A stretch of 8,475 nt of DNA from Chloroflexota bacterium (GCA_029865285.1 JAOUHE010000067.1:1-8475); one strand, 5' to 3'. Shown: positions 1 through 6,829, numbered from the stretch's first letter. The notes: generated by a model not told the origin, from the sequence alone. Translations and numbers: made by a program.

Positions 1-31
1 CTTCCGTGGACGAGCGGGAAGGCGTCCGAGT

Positions 32-874
32 CTAGCGCAGGGTTGCCGCTTCGGGCCCGACGGCTGGCGCAGTCGCCTCGGCAGCGCCCGGACCGACCGG
101 GTTCATCTCCCGCGTCGCCACCTGGTCGAGGAAGTCGCGGGTCCTCAGCTCTCGCTCGAGCACCGCCGAGACGGCTGCATGGAGGATCCGCTCCGCTTCC
201 CGCTGCACGGCGGCTGGGATGTTGAGTCGCAGCACCGCCGTCAGCTGGCTGCGCTGCAGGTGGCGCAGCACCTTGAGCGCCTCCGGGGAGATCGGACGCG
301 CACCGAGCGCGTCGTGGGCACACTCGGGGCCGATCAGCCCGCCGGCGACCGGCGAGAAGGTGTTTCCGACGGGCTCGATTCCCGCTCCGCACTGCAGGCA
401 GTTGGTCAGCTCTGGCCGAAAGCCCATGGCGTCGAGAAGGTGGAGCTCGAACCAGCGCGCGACGACCTCTCGGCTCACCGAACCGGGCGAAGCGTCGAGG
501 CCAGCCAGCGCCTGGCCGAGCAGGACGAATGCGGCGTGGGAGTCGGAATTCGCCTCACAGAAGCGGTCAACGAGCTCCGCCACGTACCATGCGGCCGCGG
601 TGGAATGCAGATCGTCACGCAGGCCGAGGTGCGGGTCCTCGATCGCCGCCTGCGTGACCACGTCAAAGGTCCGGCCGACCGCCAGCACCAGGTGAACGTC
701 ACTGAGCGGTTCGAGGCCGCCGCTCAGCCGCGAGCGCGATCGCCGAATGCCCTTGGCGATCACCCGCAGCTTCCCGAGCCGTGGAGTCAGGACTGTCAGC
801 ACGCGGTCGGACTCGCCAAGGTCCATGCTGCGCAGCACGATCGCCTCGGTCTTGTAGAGGCGAGCACGGCTCAC
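32..874 (-). CDS. recO: DNA repair / recombination mediator protein RecO
   Basis: RecO loads RecA onto SSB-coated single-stranded DNA together with RecR (RecFOR pathway) and anneals complementary strands. The 280-residue protein has the family N-terminus (YKTEAIVLR at residues 7-15, GESDRVLTVLT at 20-30, GKLRVIAKGIRR at 34-45), which forms the OB fold over about residues 1-80. A mostly helical C-terminal part follows. A zinc-site-like pair C159-x2-C162 is followed by C185 and H187, whereas zinc-binding RecO proteins usually carry C-x2-C twice. The last 25 residues or so are an Ala/Pro/Gly-rich tail. I chose the GTG start at 874 because the conserved block begins within a few residues of it. 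The open frame continues upstream to 988, but only by running antisense into the divergent synthase gene. The only Shine-Dalgarno-like sequence is GAGG 11 nt upstream, which is too far to be convincing. Length is slightly above the usual 240-260. Family assignment is firm; the exact start is less so. Confidence 0.95.
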   Translation of the reverse strand: MSRARLYKTEAIVLRSMDLGESDRVLTVLTPRLGKLRVIAKGIRRSRSRLSGGLEPLSDVHLVLAVGRTFDVVTQAAIEDPHLGLRDDLHSTAAAWYVAELVDRFCEANSDSHAAFVLLGQALAGLDASPGSVSREVVARWFELHLLDAMGFRPELTNCLQCGAGIEPVGNTFSPVAGGLIGPECAHDALGARPISPEALKVLRHLQRSQLTAVLRLNIPAAVQREAERILHAAVSAVLERELRTRDFLDQVATREMNPVGPGAAEATAPAVGPEAATLR

Positions 875-904
875 GACGCGGTAGACCTCGGGTACCCTTG
901 GAGC
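875..904. promoter_or_regulatory. 30-bp divergent intergenic region recO / polyprenyl synthase
   Basis: These 30 bases separate the two divergent start codons (GTG on each strand). They contain the perfect 8-bp palindrome GGGTACCC at 890-897. On the plus strand, TACCCT (893-898) matches the loose -10 pattern TANNNT and ends 6 nt before the synthase GTG, a spacing typical of leaderless transcripts. No matching -35 hexamer is visible. GGAG sits only 1 nt before that GTG, too close to act as a normal Shine-Dalgarno site. At least one promoter must overlap the opposite gene's coding sequence. The promoter reading is inference. Confidence 0.35.
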
Positions 905-1963
905 GTGGACATCAAGAACGAGTTTAACGACCTCCTCGGTGAGATCGAGGCAGAGATGCGGTCCGTGCTCGGCGAGGGCGACGGTCACGCTCGCCCGCTC
1001 TACGAGATGGTGTCATATCACCTCGGGCTCGACGATCCGACGGGACCACGAGGGAAGCGCATGCGGCCCCTGCTCGGACTCCTTGCCTTCAAGTCACTCG
1101 GCGGCGACTACCGGAAGAGCTTGCCGGCGGCTGCAGCCGTGGAGCTCGGGCACAACTTCAGCCTCGTCCATGACGATATTGAGGACGCCGACCGGGAACG
1201 GCGCCATCGGCCGACCCTGTGGGCGATCTGGGGCGTACCGCTCGCCATCAATGCCGGGGATGCGCTCTTCGCGCTCTCGCGGCTTGCCCTGTATGGGCTG
1301 ATGGAGGTCGAAGGCTACGAGCCCCAGAAGCTGCTCAACATCATGCGGGTCTACGACGAGACCTGCCTGGCGCTGTGCGAGGGCCAGTACCTCGACATCA
1401 GTTTCGAGCGGCGCACCGATGTCACGGTCCCGGAGTACATGGAGATGATCGAGAAGAAGACCGCGGCCCTGATCGCGGCGGCCGTCGAGACCGGGGCCAT
1501 GATGGCAACCGATGACCGTGAGATCGTCGACGCCTATCGGCGCTTCGGCTACAACCTGGGCATCGCCTTCCAGATCGCCGACGATCTCAAGGGCACCTTC
1601 TGGACCACCGCGGCCACCGGCAAGCCCGAGGCGGGCGATGTCCGCAAGCGCAAGAAGACGTTGCCGCTGGTGTGGGCCCTGGAGAACGCCTCGGCCGCGG
1701 ATGTGTCGCGGCTGACCGCCATCTACCAGCCGATGATCCGCGCCACCGACGGTTCAGGGCCGCCCCTCCGCGACAGCCAGATGTCCGATGCCGATGTCGA
1801 CGAGGTGCTCGACATCCTGGAGCGCTCCGGCGCCCGGCGTCACGCCGAGGAGGAGGCGCACCGCTACCGAGATCTTGCGCTGGTGAGCGCGGCGGCGCTG
1901 CCGGTCCCCGAGAGCCAGCTCTCCGAACTCCGCATCCTGGTCGAGAGCGTGATCGCCACCTAG
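905..1963 (+). CDS. Polyprenyl diphosphate synthase (short-chain type, probably geranylgeranyl diphosphate synthase)
   Basis: This trans-isoprenyl diphosphate synthase condenses isopentenyl diphosphate with an allylic diphosphate; the all-helical fold spans its 352 residues. Visible motifs are GKRMRP (50-55, IPP-binding Lys/Arg), the first aspartate-rich motif D90-D-I-E-D94 followed by RRHRPT (99-104), NAGDALFA (116-123), LCEGQYLDI (157-165) and the second motif region FQIADDLKG (222-230). In the second motif the usual third Asp is Gly230, followed by TGKPEAGDVRKRKK (238-251). Phe85 lies five residues before the first aspartate motif. In prenyltransferases an aromatic residue there limits chain length, so a C15-C20 product is inferred. 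I started at GTG 905: the reading frame stays open upstream to 179, but that stretch is antisense to recO and has no family similarity. The next in-frame Met (residue 18) would remove the N-terminal helix. The gene is divergent from recO and convergent with the CorC-like gene, so it is probably transcribed alone. Confidence 0.94.
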   Translation: MDIKNEFNDLLGEIEAEMRSVLGEGDGHARPLYEMVSYHLGLDDPTGPRGKRMRPLLGLLAFKSLGGDYRKSLPAAAAVELGHNFSLVHDDIEDADRERRHRPTLWAIWGVPLAINAGDALFALSRLALYGLMEVEGYEPQKLLNIMRVYDETCLALCEGQYLDISFERRTDVTVPEYMEMIEKKTAALIAAAVETGAMMATDDREIVDAYRRFGYNLGIAFQIADDLKGTFWTTAATGKPEAGDVRKRKKTLPLVWALENASAADVSRLTAIYQPMIRATDGSGPPLRDSQMSDADVDEVLDILERSGARRHAEEEAHRYRDLALVSAAALPVPESQLSELRILVESVIAT

Positions 1964-3351
1964 TCGCGGGGGGCGGTCTCCGAGTCCGGCTCGTCTGGCT
2001 GCAGGGGCCGCGAGGCGACCACCTTCGCGACGCGACGTGGATCCGCGACCTCGACGCGCAGCGTCACATCGCGAAACTCGAGGGTCGTACCGGGGAGTGG
2101 GATGCGCCCGATCCGGTGGACGATGAAGCCGCCGATGGTGTCGTACTCGCCCTCGTCCTCCTCTTCGACCTGTGGCAGATCGAACAGGTCCCGCAGGTCG
2201 TCGATGGGGACCCGTCCGGCCAGGCGGTACGCGAGGTGGCCCTCCATCGGCAGCGGCTCGACCCCAGATTCCTCGCGGTCGTACTCGTCCTGGATCTCGC
2301 CGACGATCTCCTCGACCACGTCTTCCATGGTGATCAGCCCGGCAGTGCCGCCGTACTCGTCCACCACGATGGCCATGTGTCGCTTGACGAGCTGCATCTC
2401 CCGCAGCAGCTCGTCGACCGCCTTGCTCTCCGGGACGTAGACCGGCGGGCGAACCAGCGCGCGGATATCGATGGCGGTCGGGTCGGCGCCGGTCTCGGGG
2501 ATCAGGAACGGCAGCAGATCCTTTGCGTACAGGATGCCGATGATGTTGTCGAGGTTCTCCTCGTAGACCGGCACGCGCGAGTGCCCGGCGCGGACGATCA
2601 GCGCAAGCACCTCGCTGATCGAATCGTGGACCTCCACGGCGCGGATCCCGGTGCGCGGAACCATCACCTCGTGGACCTGGGTCTCGGAGAGCTCGATGAC
2701 CCCGTGGATCATCTCCTTCTCCTCCTCCTCGATCCCGCCCTCCTCGCTGCCGGTCTCGACGAGCATCTTCAGCTCCTCCATGGACAGGTAGCCGGCCTTC
2801 GGACGGTCCTTCCCGCCGAGGGCGCGCACGAGCACGTTGGAGACGGTGGAGACGAACCAGACGATCGGCCGCAGGATCCAATCGAACCAACCGATCGGGC
2901 GGGCGACGACGAGGGCGAACCGGTCCGCGAAGGTGAGCGCGAGTGTCTTCGGCACCAGCTCGCCGATGATGATCGAGGCGAGGGCGATGAGCAGGGTGAT
3001 CAGCACGAAGCTGATCTCGTCCGCGGCGCTCCGCACGAACGACAGTGGGAGGCGCCTGACCAGGTCGGCGAGTGAACCGGAGAGGGCCAGCGCCCCGACG
3101 GCTGACGCAAGGAAGCCCAGGAACGTGATTGCGATCTGGATCGTGGCCAGGAAGCGGCTGGGATCCTCGGTGAGCCGCTGGACCCGACGCGCCGCGCGGC
3201 TCCCCTCGCCCACCAGCTGGTTCAGCCGGTGCCGCTTCACCGTGATGAGCGCGATCTCGGAAGCGGCAAAGAAACCGCCGACCAGGATCAGGCCCAGCAC
3301 GATCGCGAGGTCCACTACGGTGTTGCCGGTGCCACCGCCGGTCTCAGCCAT
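1960..3351 (-). CDS. CNNM/CorC-HlyC family membrane protein (DUF21 + CBS pair), probable Mg2+ exporter
   Basis: Often labelled 'hemolysin family protein', this family includes MpfA, PaeA and CorB proteins linked to Mg2+ or divalent cation export. The 463 residues show a DUF21 transmembrane domain at about 12-175. Its hydrophobic segments lie near 12-36, 70-92, 112-132 and 145-176, and it carries the signatures FFAASEIALI (27-36) and GELVPKTLAL (130-139). A linker with an acidic run (IEEEEKE, 207-213) leads to two CBS domains: VMVPRTGIRAV (229-239) to about 285, then VYVPES (304-309) to VDEYGGTAGLITMEDVVEEIVG (330-351, quoted by span). The CorC_HlyC C-terminal domain runs from about 365 to 440, with DTIGGFIVHRIGRIP at 404-418. 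I chose the ATG at 3351 over the TTG at 3375 because GGAG lies 5 nt upstream of it; it overlaps the glmU end by 8 bases. It is the last gene of the minus-strand cluster. Export versus other cation roles cannot be decided from sequence. Confidence 0.92.
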   Translation of the reverse strand: MAETGGGTGNTVVDLAIVLGLILVGGFFAASEIALITVKRHRLNQLVGEGSRAARRVQRLTEDPSRFLATIQIAITFLGFLASAVGALALSGSLADLVRRLPLSFVRSAADEISFVLITLLIALASIIIGELVPKTLALTFADRFALVVARPIGWFDWILRPIVWFVSTVSNVLVRALGGKDRPKAGYLSMEELKMLVETGSEEGGIEEEEKEMIHGVIELSETQVHEVMVPRTGIRAVEVHDSISEVLALIVRAGHSRVPVYEENLDNIIGILYAKDLLPFLIPETGADPTAIDIRALVRPPVYVPESKAVDELLREMQLVKRHMAIVVDEYGGTAGLITMEDVVEEIVGEIQDEYDREESGVEPLPMEGHLAYRLAGRVPIDDLRDLFDLPQVEEEDEGEYDTIGGFIVHRIGRIPLPGTTLEFRDVTLRVEVADPRRVAKVVASRPLQPDEPDSETAPRD

Positions 3352-4708
3352 CCCGACTCCGTCGGCGGAGTTCAATCGGGCGCGCCGGCATGCCGACCAC
3401 CGTCTTGCCCGGCGCGACGTCGCGGGTCACCACCGCCCCGGCGCCGGTGCGCGCTCCCGGGCCGACCGTGACCGGCGCGCGGAGCATCGTGTCCACGCCA
3501 ATGAACGCGCCGTCGCCGATCACCGTCCGGTGCTTCGTATGGCCATCGTAATTGGCGGTCACCGCGCCGGCGCCGATATTGACCTCCTCCCCGACCTCGG
3601 CGTCTCCGAGATAGCTGAAGTGATGCTGCTGGGTGCCGGCTCCAACCGACGTCTTCTTGAGCTCGGCGAAGTTGCCGATCCGGCATCGCGGCCCGATCTG
3701 GCAGCCAGGGCGCACGTGACTGTACGGGCCGATCTGCACATCTTCGGCGACACTCGAAGATTCGATGACACTGGACCAGACGCTGGTCCGCGACCCGATC
3801 GTCGAGTCCCAGATCTGCGCATGCGGGCCAATCACCGCGTCGGCGGCGATCGTGGTCTCGCCGCGCAGGATGGTGAACGGCTCGATCCTGGCATCCGCCT
3901 CGATCTGAACGGTCGCGTCGATGAACGTGCTTGCCGGATCGACGATGCTGACCCCCGCCCGCATGTGCCGCTCGGCAATCTCGTTTCGCAGGATCCGCTC
4001 GGCGGCGGCGAGCCCGACCCGGTCGTTGATCCCCATCGCGAGTTCGGGCCGCGGCGCCGGCAGGGCGGTCACGCGTCGGCCATCGGCCACGGCAAGCCCA
4101 ACCAGGTCGGTCAGGTAGTGCTCGCCGGACGCTGAAGCGGGCGCTCGCGCCACGTTCTCACGCAGCCAGACCGCATCAAAACAGTAGGTCCCGGCATTCA
4201 CCTCGTCGATGGCACGCGTGGCCGCGTCGGCGTCTCGCTCCTCCACGATCGCCGTCACCTCCCCCGCGGCACGTCGCACGATGCGCCCGTAGCCGGTCGA
4301 GTCGGCCATGCGCGCCGAGAGCAGCGCGATCTCGTGGCCACTCGCCTGCGCGCCAATCAGCGCGACATAGACTTCGACGGGTACAAGCGGAGCGTCGCCC
4401 ATCGCCACGATCACCTGCGTGATCGAGGCCGGCAGCCGCGCGAGACCGACGCGCACCGCGTCAGCGGTACCGCGCTGTGGCTCCTGGCGGGCAGTCGACG
4501 CTCGTCCGGCGACGCCATCCTCGACCGCCTCGGCGGCGTGACCGGTGACCACAACCACCTGCTCCACGCCCGCCGCGGCCAGGGTGTCCAGGACGTGGTC
4601 GATCATGGTGCGACCCGCCAACTGGTGCAGAACCTTGGGGACCCGCGAGCGCATGCGCGTCCCCTGCCCGGCGGCCAGCACGATGGCCGCACGCGTCGTG
4701 ACGCTCAA
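3344..4708 (-). CDS. glmU: Bifunctional UDP-N-acetylglucosamine pyrophosphorylase / glucosamine-1-phosphate N-acetyltransferase
   Basis: GlmU performs the last two steps to UDP-GlcNAc: acetylation of glucosamine-1-phosphate with acetyl-CoA, then uridylylation with UTP. The product feeds peptidoglycan. The 454 residues match the usual length of about 456. The N-terminal nucleotidyltransferase shows LAAGQGTRM (11-19) with PKVLH (24-28), GTADAV (80-85, where many homologues have GTGHA), Mg-ligand Asp105 in GDAPL, TGYGRIVR (138-145), E156, N171 and GINDR (226-230). The C-terminal left-handed beta-helix has hexapeptide repeats. Acetyltransferase residues fall at the same numbers as in E. coli: R333, K351, H363 (catalytic base), Y366, N377, N386 and K392, so both activities should be intact. 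The start is TTG at 4708. It overlaps the ridA stop as TTGA and has GGGAG 7 nt upstream; no ATG or GTG exists before the conserved motif. The end overlaps the start of the CorC-like gene. The enzyme needs Mg2+, which may explain that neighbour. Confidence 0.98.
   Translation of the reverse strand: MSVTTRAAIVLAAGQGTRMRSRVPKVLHQLAGRTMIDHVLDTLAAAGVEQVVVVTGHAAEAVEDGVAGRASTARQEPQRGTADAVRVGLARLPASITQVIVAMGDAPLVPVEVYVALIGAQASGHEIALLSARMADSTGYGRIVRRAAGEVTAIVEERDADAATRAIDEVNAGTYCFDAVWLRENVARAPASASGEHYLTDLVGLAVADGRRVTALPAPRPELAMGINDRVGLAAAERILRNEIAERHMRAGVSIVDPASTFIDATVQIEADARIEPFTILRGETTIAADAVIGPHAQIWDSTIGSRTSVWSSVIESSSVAEDVQIGPYSHVRPGCQIGPRCRIGNFAELKKTSVGAGTQQHHFSYLGDAEVGEEVNIGAGAVTANYDGHTKHRTVIGDGAFIGVDTMLRAPVTVGPGARTGAGAVVTRDVAPGKTVVGMPARPIELRRRSRDG
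3357..3360 (-). promoter_or_regulatory. Ribosome binding site deciding the ATG start of the CorC-like gene
   Basis: GGAG on the minus strand lies 5 nt before the ATG at 3351 and inside the last codons of glmU. The alternative TTG at 3375 has no purine-rich sequence in front of it, so the downstream ATG is preferred. Confidence 0.65.
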
Positions 4709-5097
4709 ACGCCGTCTCCCGCCATCGCGATCGCCTCGATCTCCACCGCAGCGCCCTTCGGCAGCCCTCGCACCGCCACGGTTGAGCGGGCCGGGAAGGG
4801 AGCTGAGAAGTGCCGCGCATAGACCTCGTTCATCACGGCGAAATCGGCCATGTCGGTCAGAAAGACGGTCGTCTTGACGACGTGATCCATGCCAGTTCCC
4901 GCCGCGTCGAGGACGGCAGACAGGTTGCGCAGGGCGCGGTCAGCCTGGGCCGCGACGCCTTCAGCGAGCACGCCCGTGGACGGCTCCAAACCGACCTGCC
5001 CCGCCGTGAAGACCAGCCCGCCGGCGCGGATGCCCTGGCTGTACGGACCGATCGCTGATGGGGCGGCGTTGGTCTCGACTGGACTTCGGCCGCTCAT
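4705..5097 (-). CDS. ridA: RidA / YjgF / YER057c / UK114 family reactive enamine-imine deaminase
   Basis: RidA hydrolyses reactive enamines and imines such as 2-aminoacrylate, released by PLP-dependent dehydratases, and so protects other enzymes. It is a small cytosolic trimer. The 130 residues are full length. Family signatures are IGPYSQG (16-22) with Tyr19, FTAGQVGL (30-37), KTTVFLTDM (75-83), NEVYARHF (90-97) and PARSTVAV (102-109). Arg104 corresponds to the catalytic/ligand-binding arginine (Arg105 in well-studied members). The end reads GLPKGAAVEIEAIA (111-124) with the conserved glutamate. The start is ATG 5097, overlapping the ispE stop as ATGA, with a strong GGAGG 4 nt upstream. The stop overlaps the TTG of glmU. 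The position between ispE and glmU matches Bacillus yabJ. All signature residues favour the deaminating RidA subgroup, although the substrate in this organism is unknown. Confidence 0.96.
   Translation of the reverse strand: MSGRSPVETNAAPSAIGPYSQGIRAGGLVFTAGQVGLEPSTGVLAEGVAAQADRALRNLSAVLDAAGTGMDHVVKTTVFLTDMADFAVMNEVYARHFSAPFPARSTVAVRGLPKGAAVEIEAIAMAGDGV
4716..4720 (-). promoter_or_regulatory. Ribosome binding site supporting the TTG start of glmU
   Basis: GGGAG on the minus strand lies 7 nt before the TTG at 4708, within the last codons of ridA. It is the main argument that a TTG is really used here; no alternative ATG or GTG precedes the conserved nucleotide-binding motif. Confidence 0.65.
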
Positions 5098-5930
5098 GCG
5101 TCCTCCATTTCTTCGCTCAATGGCTCGATGCTAGCCGGTTCACGCCTGATACGGGTCTCCGTGATGCGCACGCCGACACGTCGAAGTCTGGCGGCGATCG
5201 CCGCGGCACGCTCCGGATCGTCGGTTCGCGCGAAGATGGTCGGTCCGGAGCCGGTGAGCGACGGCATGCCGCCGGCAGCAACCACCAGGGCAAAGATATC
5301 GTCAAGCGCAGGGCGCAGGCGCCGGGCCGGCGCGAGGAGATCGTTCCCGGGCTGTCCAGCGGCGCCGTCCCATTCGGACGCTCGCAGCTCGGCAAAGACG
5401 GCGCCGGTCTCGAGGCGAAACGGCGGGTGTACGAGCACGACTTCGGTCTCGCCCGGACGGTGCGACGGCTCGACCCGCTCTCCGATGCCGGCAACGCGCG
5501 CGGCGACGACCTGGGCGGCGAAGAATGGCACGTCCGCACCGATCGCTGCCAGGCTGGCCATCTCCGCTGATCCGGGCCGATCGTCTCCACCGGCAAGTCT
5601 TCGCCCGAGACGCCAGGCGGCCGCTGCGTCGGAGGAACCGCCGCCGAGCCCGGCGGCCGACGGGATCCGCTTCTCGAGCGTCAGACAGATCAGTTGCGGC
5701 TCCTCGCCCACACCGGCGACAAGACCACGCCATGCCAGGTTCTGCCGATCGAGCGGGACATCGTCGTCAGGCAGGCCTTCCACCCGAAGACCGGCAGAGC
5801 CGGGCATCACCAGGAGCTGATCGGCCAGCTCCAGGAGCACCATCTCGGTGTCGAGGAGGTGAAAGCCGTCCGCGCGCCGCCCGGTGACGCGAAGCCCCAG
5901 GTTCAGCTTGGCGGGCGCCTCCAGGCGCAT
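5094..5930 (-). CDS. ispE: 4-diphosphocytidyl-2-C-methyl-D-erythritol kinase
   Basis: IspE phosphorylates the 2-hydroxyl of CDP-methylerythritol with ATP, the fourth step of the MEP (non-mevalonate) isoprenoid pathway. The 278-residue GHMP kinase shows APAKLNLGLRV (5-15) with catalytic Lys8, DGFHLLDT (21-28), the glycine-rich ATP loop IPSAAGLGGGSSDAA (89-103), GADVPFF (131-137) with catalytic Asp133, GNDL (195-198) and the third GHMP motif SLTGSGPTIFA (224-234). All catalytic residues are present. I chose ATG 5930 because it directly precedes the conserved lysine motif and has GGTGA 5 nt upstream. A GTG at 5939 would add three residues and overlap the rsmA stop as GTGA, so it remains possible. 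The upstream open frame to 6047 lies inside rsmA. The gene implies isoprenoid supply by the MEP route, whose C5 units the polyprenyl synthase at 905-1963 would use. Confidence 0.97.
   Translation of the reverse strand: MRLEAPAKLNLGLRVTGRRADGFHLLDTEMVLLELADQLLVMPGSAGLRVEGLPDDDVPLDRQNLAWRGLVAGVGEEPQLICLTLEKRIPSAAGLGGGSSDAAAAWRLGRRLAGGDDRPGSAEMASLAAIGADVPFFAAQVVAARVAGIGERVEPSHRPGETEVVLVHPPFRLETGAVFAELRASEWDGAAGQPGNDLLAPARRLRPALDDIFALVVAAGGMPSLTGSGPTIFARTDDPERAAAIAARLRRVGVRITETRIRREPASIEPLSEEMEDA
5102..5106 (-). promoter_or_regulatory. Strong ribosome binding site of ridA
   Basis: GGAGG on the minus strand lies 4 nt before the ridA ATG, inside the last codons of ispE. It is the best Shine-Dalgarno match in the window and suggests that ridA can recruit ribosomes independently as well as through the ATGA overlap. 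Confidence 0.7.
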
Positions 5931-5935
5931 CGAGA

Positions 5936-6829
5936 TCACCGGCCGAGCTCTCCCATCACCGGCAGGAGTGGTGCAAGGTGCCCGGCCAGGCAGGTCCACT
6001 CCAGCAACGAGAGCGTCTGGGGGCGCCGGTCCGGCACGATGCCGCACGCGGCGAACGCGGCGGACAGAATCTCGCGATCGACCGCCAGCTCCCGCCCGAG
6101 TCCGTTGTGCAACTGCTTCCGTCGGTGCCGGAAGCCGGCCTGCACGATGCGGTAGAGATCCTCCCTGCCCGGGCCCGGCGGCACCGTCGGGTCGAGGCGC
6201 CGTCGCAGGCGCAGGATCGCCGACTCCACCTCTGGAGGGGGCTCGAAGGCGCTCGCCGGGACGCGTGCCACCACCTCGGCATCGGTCACGTTCTGCACGA
6301 AGACCGACAGATAGCTCATCCGACCCGGCGGCGCGGCCACGCGCTCGGCCACCTCGCGCTGCACGAGGAGCACGGTCAGCTCGGGTGGCCGCTCGCCCTC
6401 CAAGAACGCGTGCAGCAGCGGACTGGTGACGTGGTACGGGATGTTGGCGACCAACTTGAACGACTCACCCGGGAAGCAGTCACGCGGGTGGAGGCTCAGC
6501 GCGTCCGCTTCGATCAGGTCGAAATGGGGCACCTCGCCGAGTTCCCGGCGCAGGTAGGCCGCGAGTCGCGCATCGAGTTCTATGGCCACAACCGCGGCCC
6601 CCGCCGCGAGCAGCCGACGCGTGAGGACGCCGAGACCCGGACCGATCTCGACGACCCGGTCGCCGGGCGCCAGTTCGGCCGCGTTCACGATGGTGTCAAG
6701 GACCGCCGGATCGGTCAGGAAGTTCTGGCTGAGTGCCTTGCGCGGGCGGAGCTGCTCGGCGGCGAGCAGGCGCCGCAACTGCCCAGGCGTGGGCGGTACG
6801 AGTCGGTCGGCGGCGAGCGGATCGCTCAT
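5936..6829 (-). CDS. rsmA: 16S rRNA (adenine1518-N6/adenine1519-N6)-dimethyltransferase
   Basis: RsmA (KsgA) uses S-adenosylmethionine to dimethylate two adjacent adenosines in the 3' terminal hairpin of 16S rRNA. This is a late 30S assembly checkpoint, and its loss gives kasugamycin resistance. The 297 residues match the family. SQNFLTD (34-40), the SAM-binding VVEIGPGLGVLT (59-70), IELD (83-86), EADAL (107-111), catalytic NIPY (129-132), VQREVAERV (156-164) and FEPPPEVESA (195-204) are all in order. The C-terminal RNA-binding region contains RHRRKQLHNGLG (234-245). I chose ATG 6829, which overlaps the tsaD stop as ATGA. An in-frame ATG four codons upstream (6841) is possible, but it has no Shine-Dalgarno sequence and overlaps tsaD by 16 bases. 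The rsmA-ispE adjacency is common in bacteria. Confidence 0.97.
   Translation of the reverse strand: MSDPLAADRLVPPTPGQLRRLLAAEQLRPRKALSQNFLTDPAVLDTIVNAAELAPGDRVVEIGPGLGVLTRRLLAAGAAVVAIELDARLAAYLRRELGEVPHFDLIEADALSLHPRDCFPGESFKLVANIPYHVTSPLLHAFLEGERPPELTVLLVQREVAERVAAPPGRMSYLSVFVQNVTDAEVVARVPASAFEPPPEVESAILRLRRRLDPTVPPGPGREDLYRIVQAGFRHRRKQLHNGLGRELAVDREILSAAFAACGIVPDRRPQTLSLLEWTCLAGHLAPLLPVMGELGR

Noticed and set aside
8..27. Possible hairpin GGACG / CGTCC downstream of recO
   Set aside because: The stem is only 5 bp with a 10-nt loop and no T-run, so it cannot be called a terminator.
179..904. In-frame 242-codon upstream extension of the polyprenyl synthase frame, antisense to recO
   Set aside because: It has no similarity to the synthase N-terminus and coincides with clear recO coding on the other strand. 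It is a GC-rich mirror frame.
1910..1923. Inverted repeat GAGAGC-CA-GCTCTC as a possible terminator near the end of the synthase
   Set aside because: The loop is only 2 nt unless the stem opens, no T-run follows, and it lies in codons for the conserved-looking C-terminus, so a terminator role is not supported.
1672..3075. 467-codon plus-strand open frame opposite the CorC-like gene
   Set aside because: It is rich in Asp, His, Leu and Arg, as expected from the complement of a GC-rich gene. The minus strand encodes a complete DUF21-CBS-CorC protein here.
2837..4135. 432-codon plus-strand open frame opposite glmU and the CorC-like gene
   Set aside because: It spans two unrelated minus-strand genes and shows Arg/Asp/Pro-biased shadow composition with no recognisable motif.
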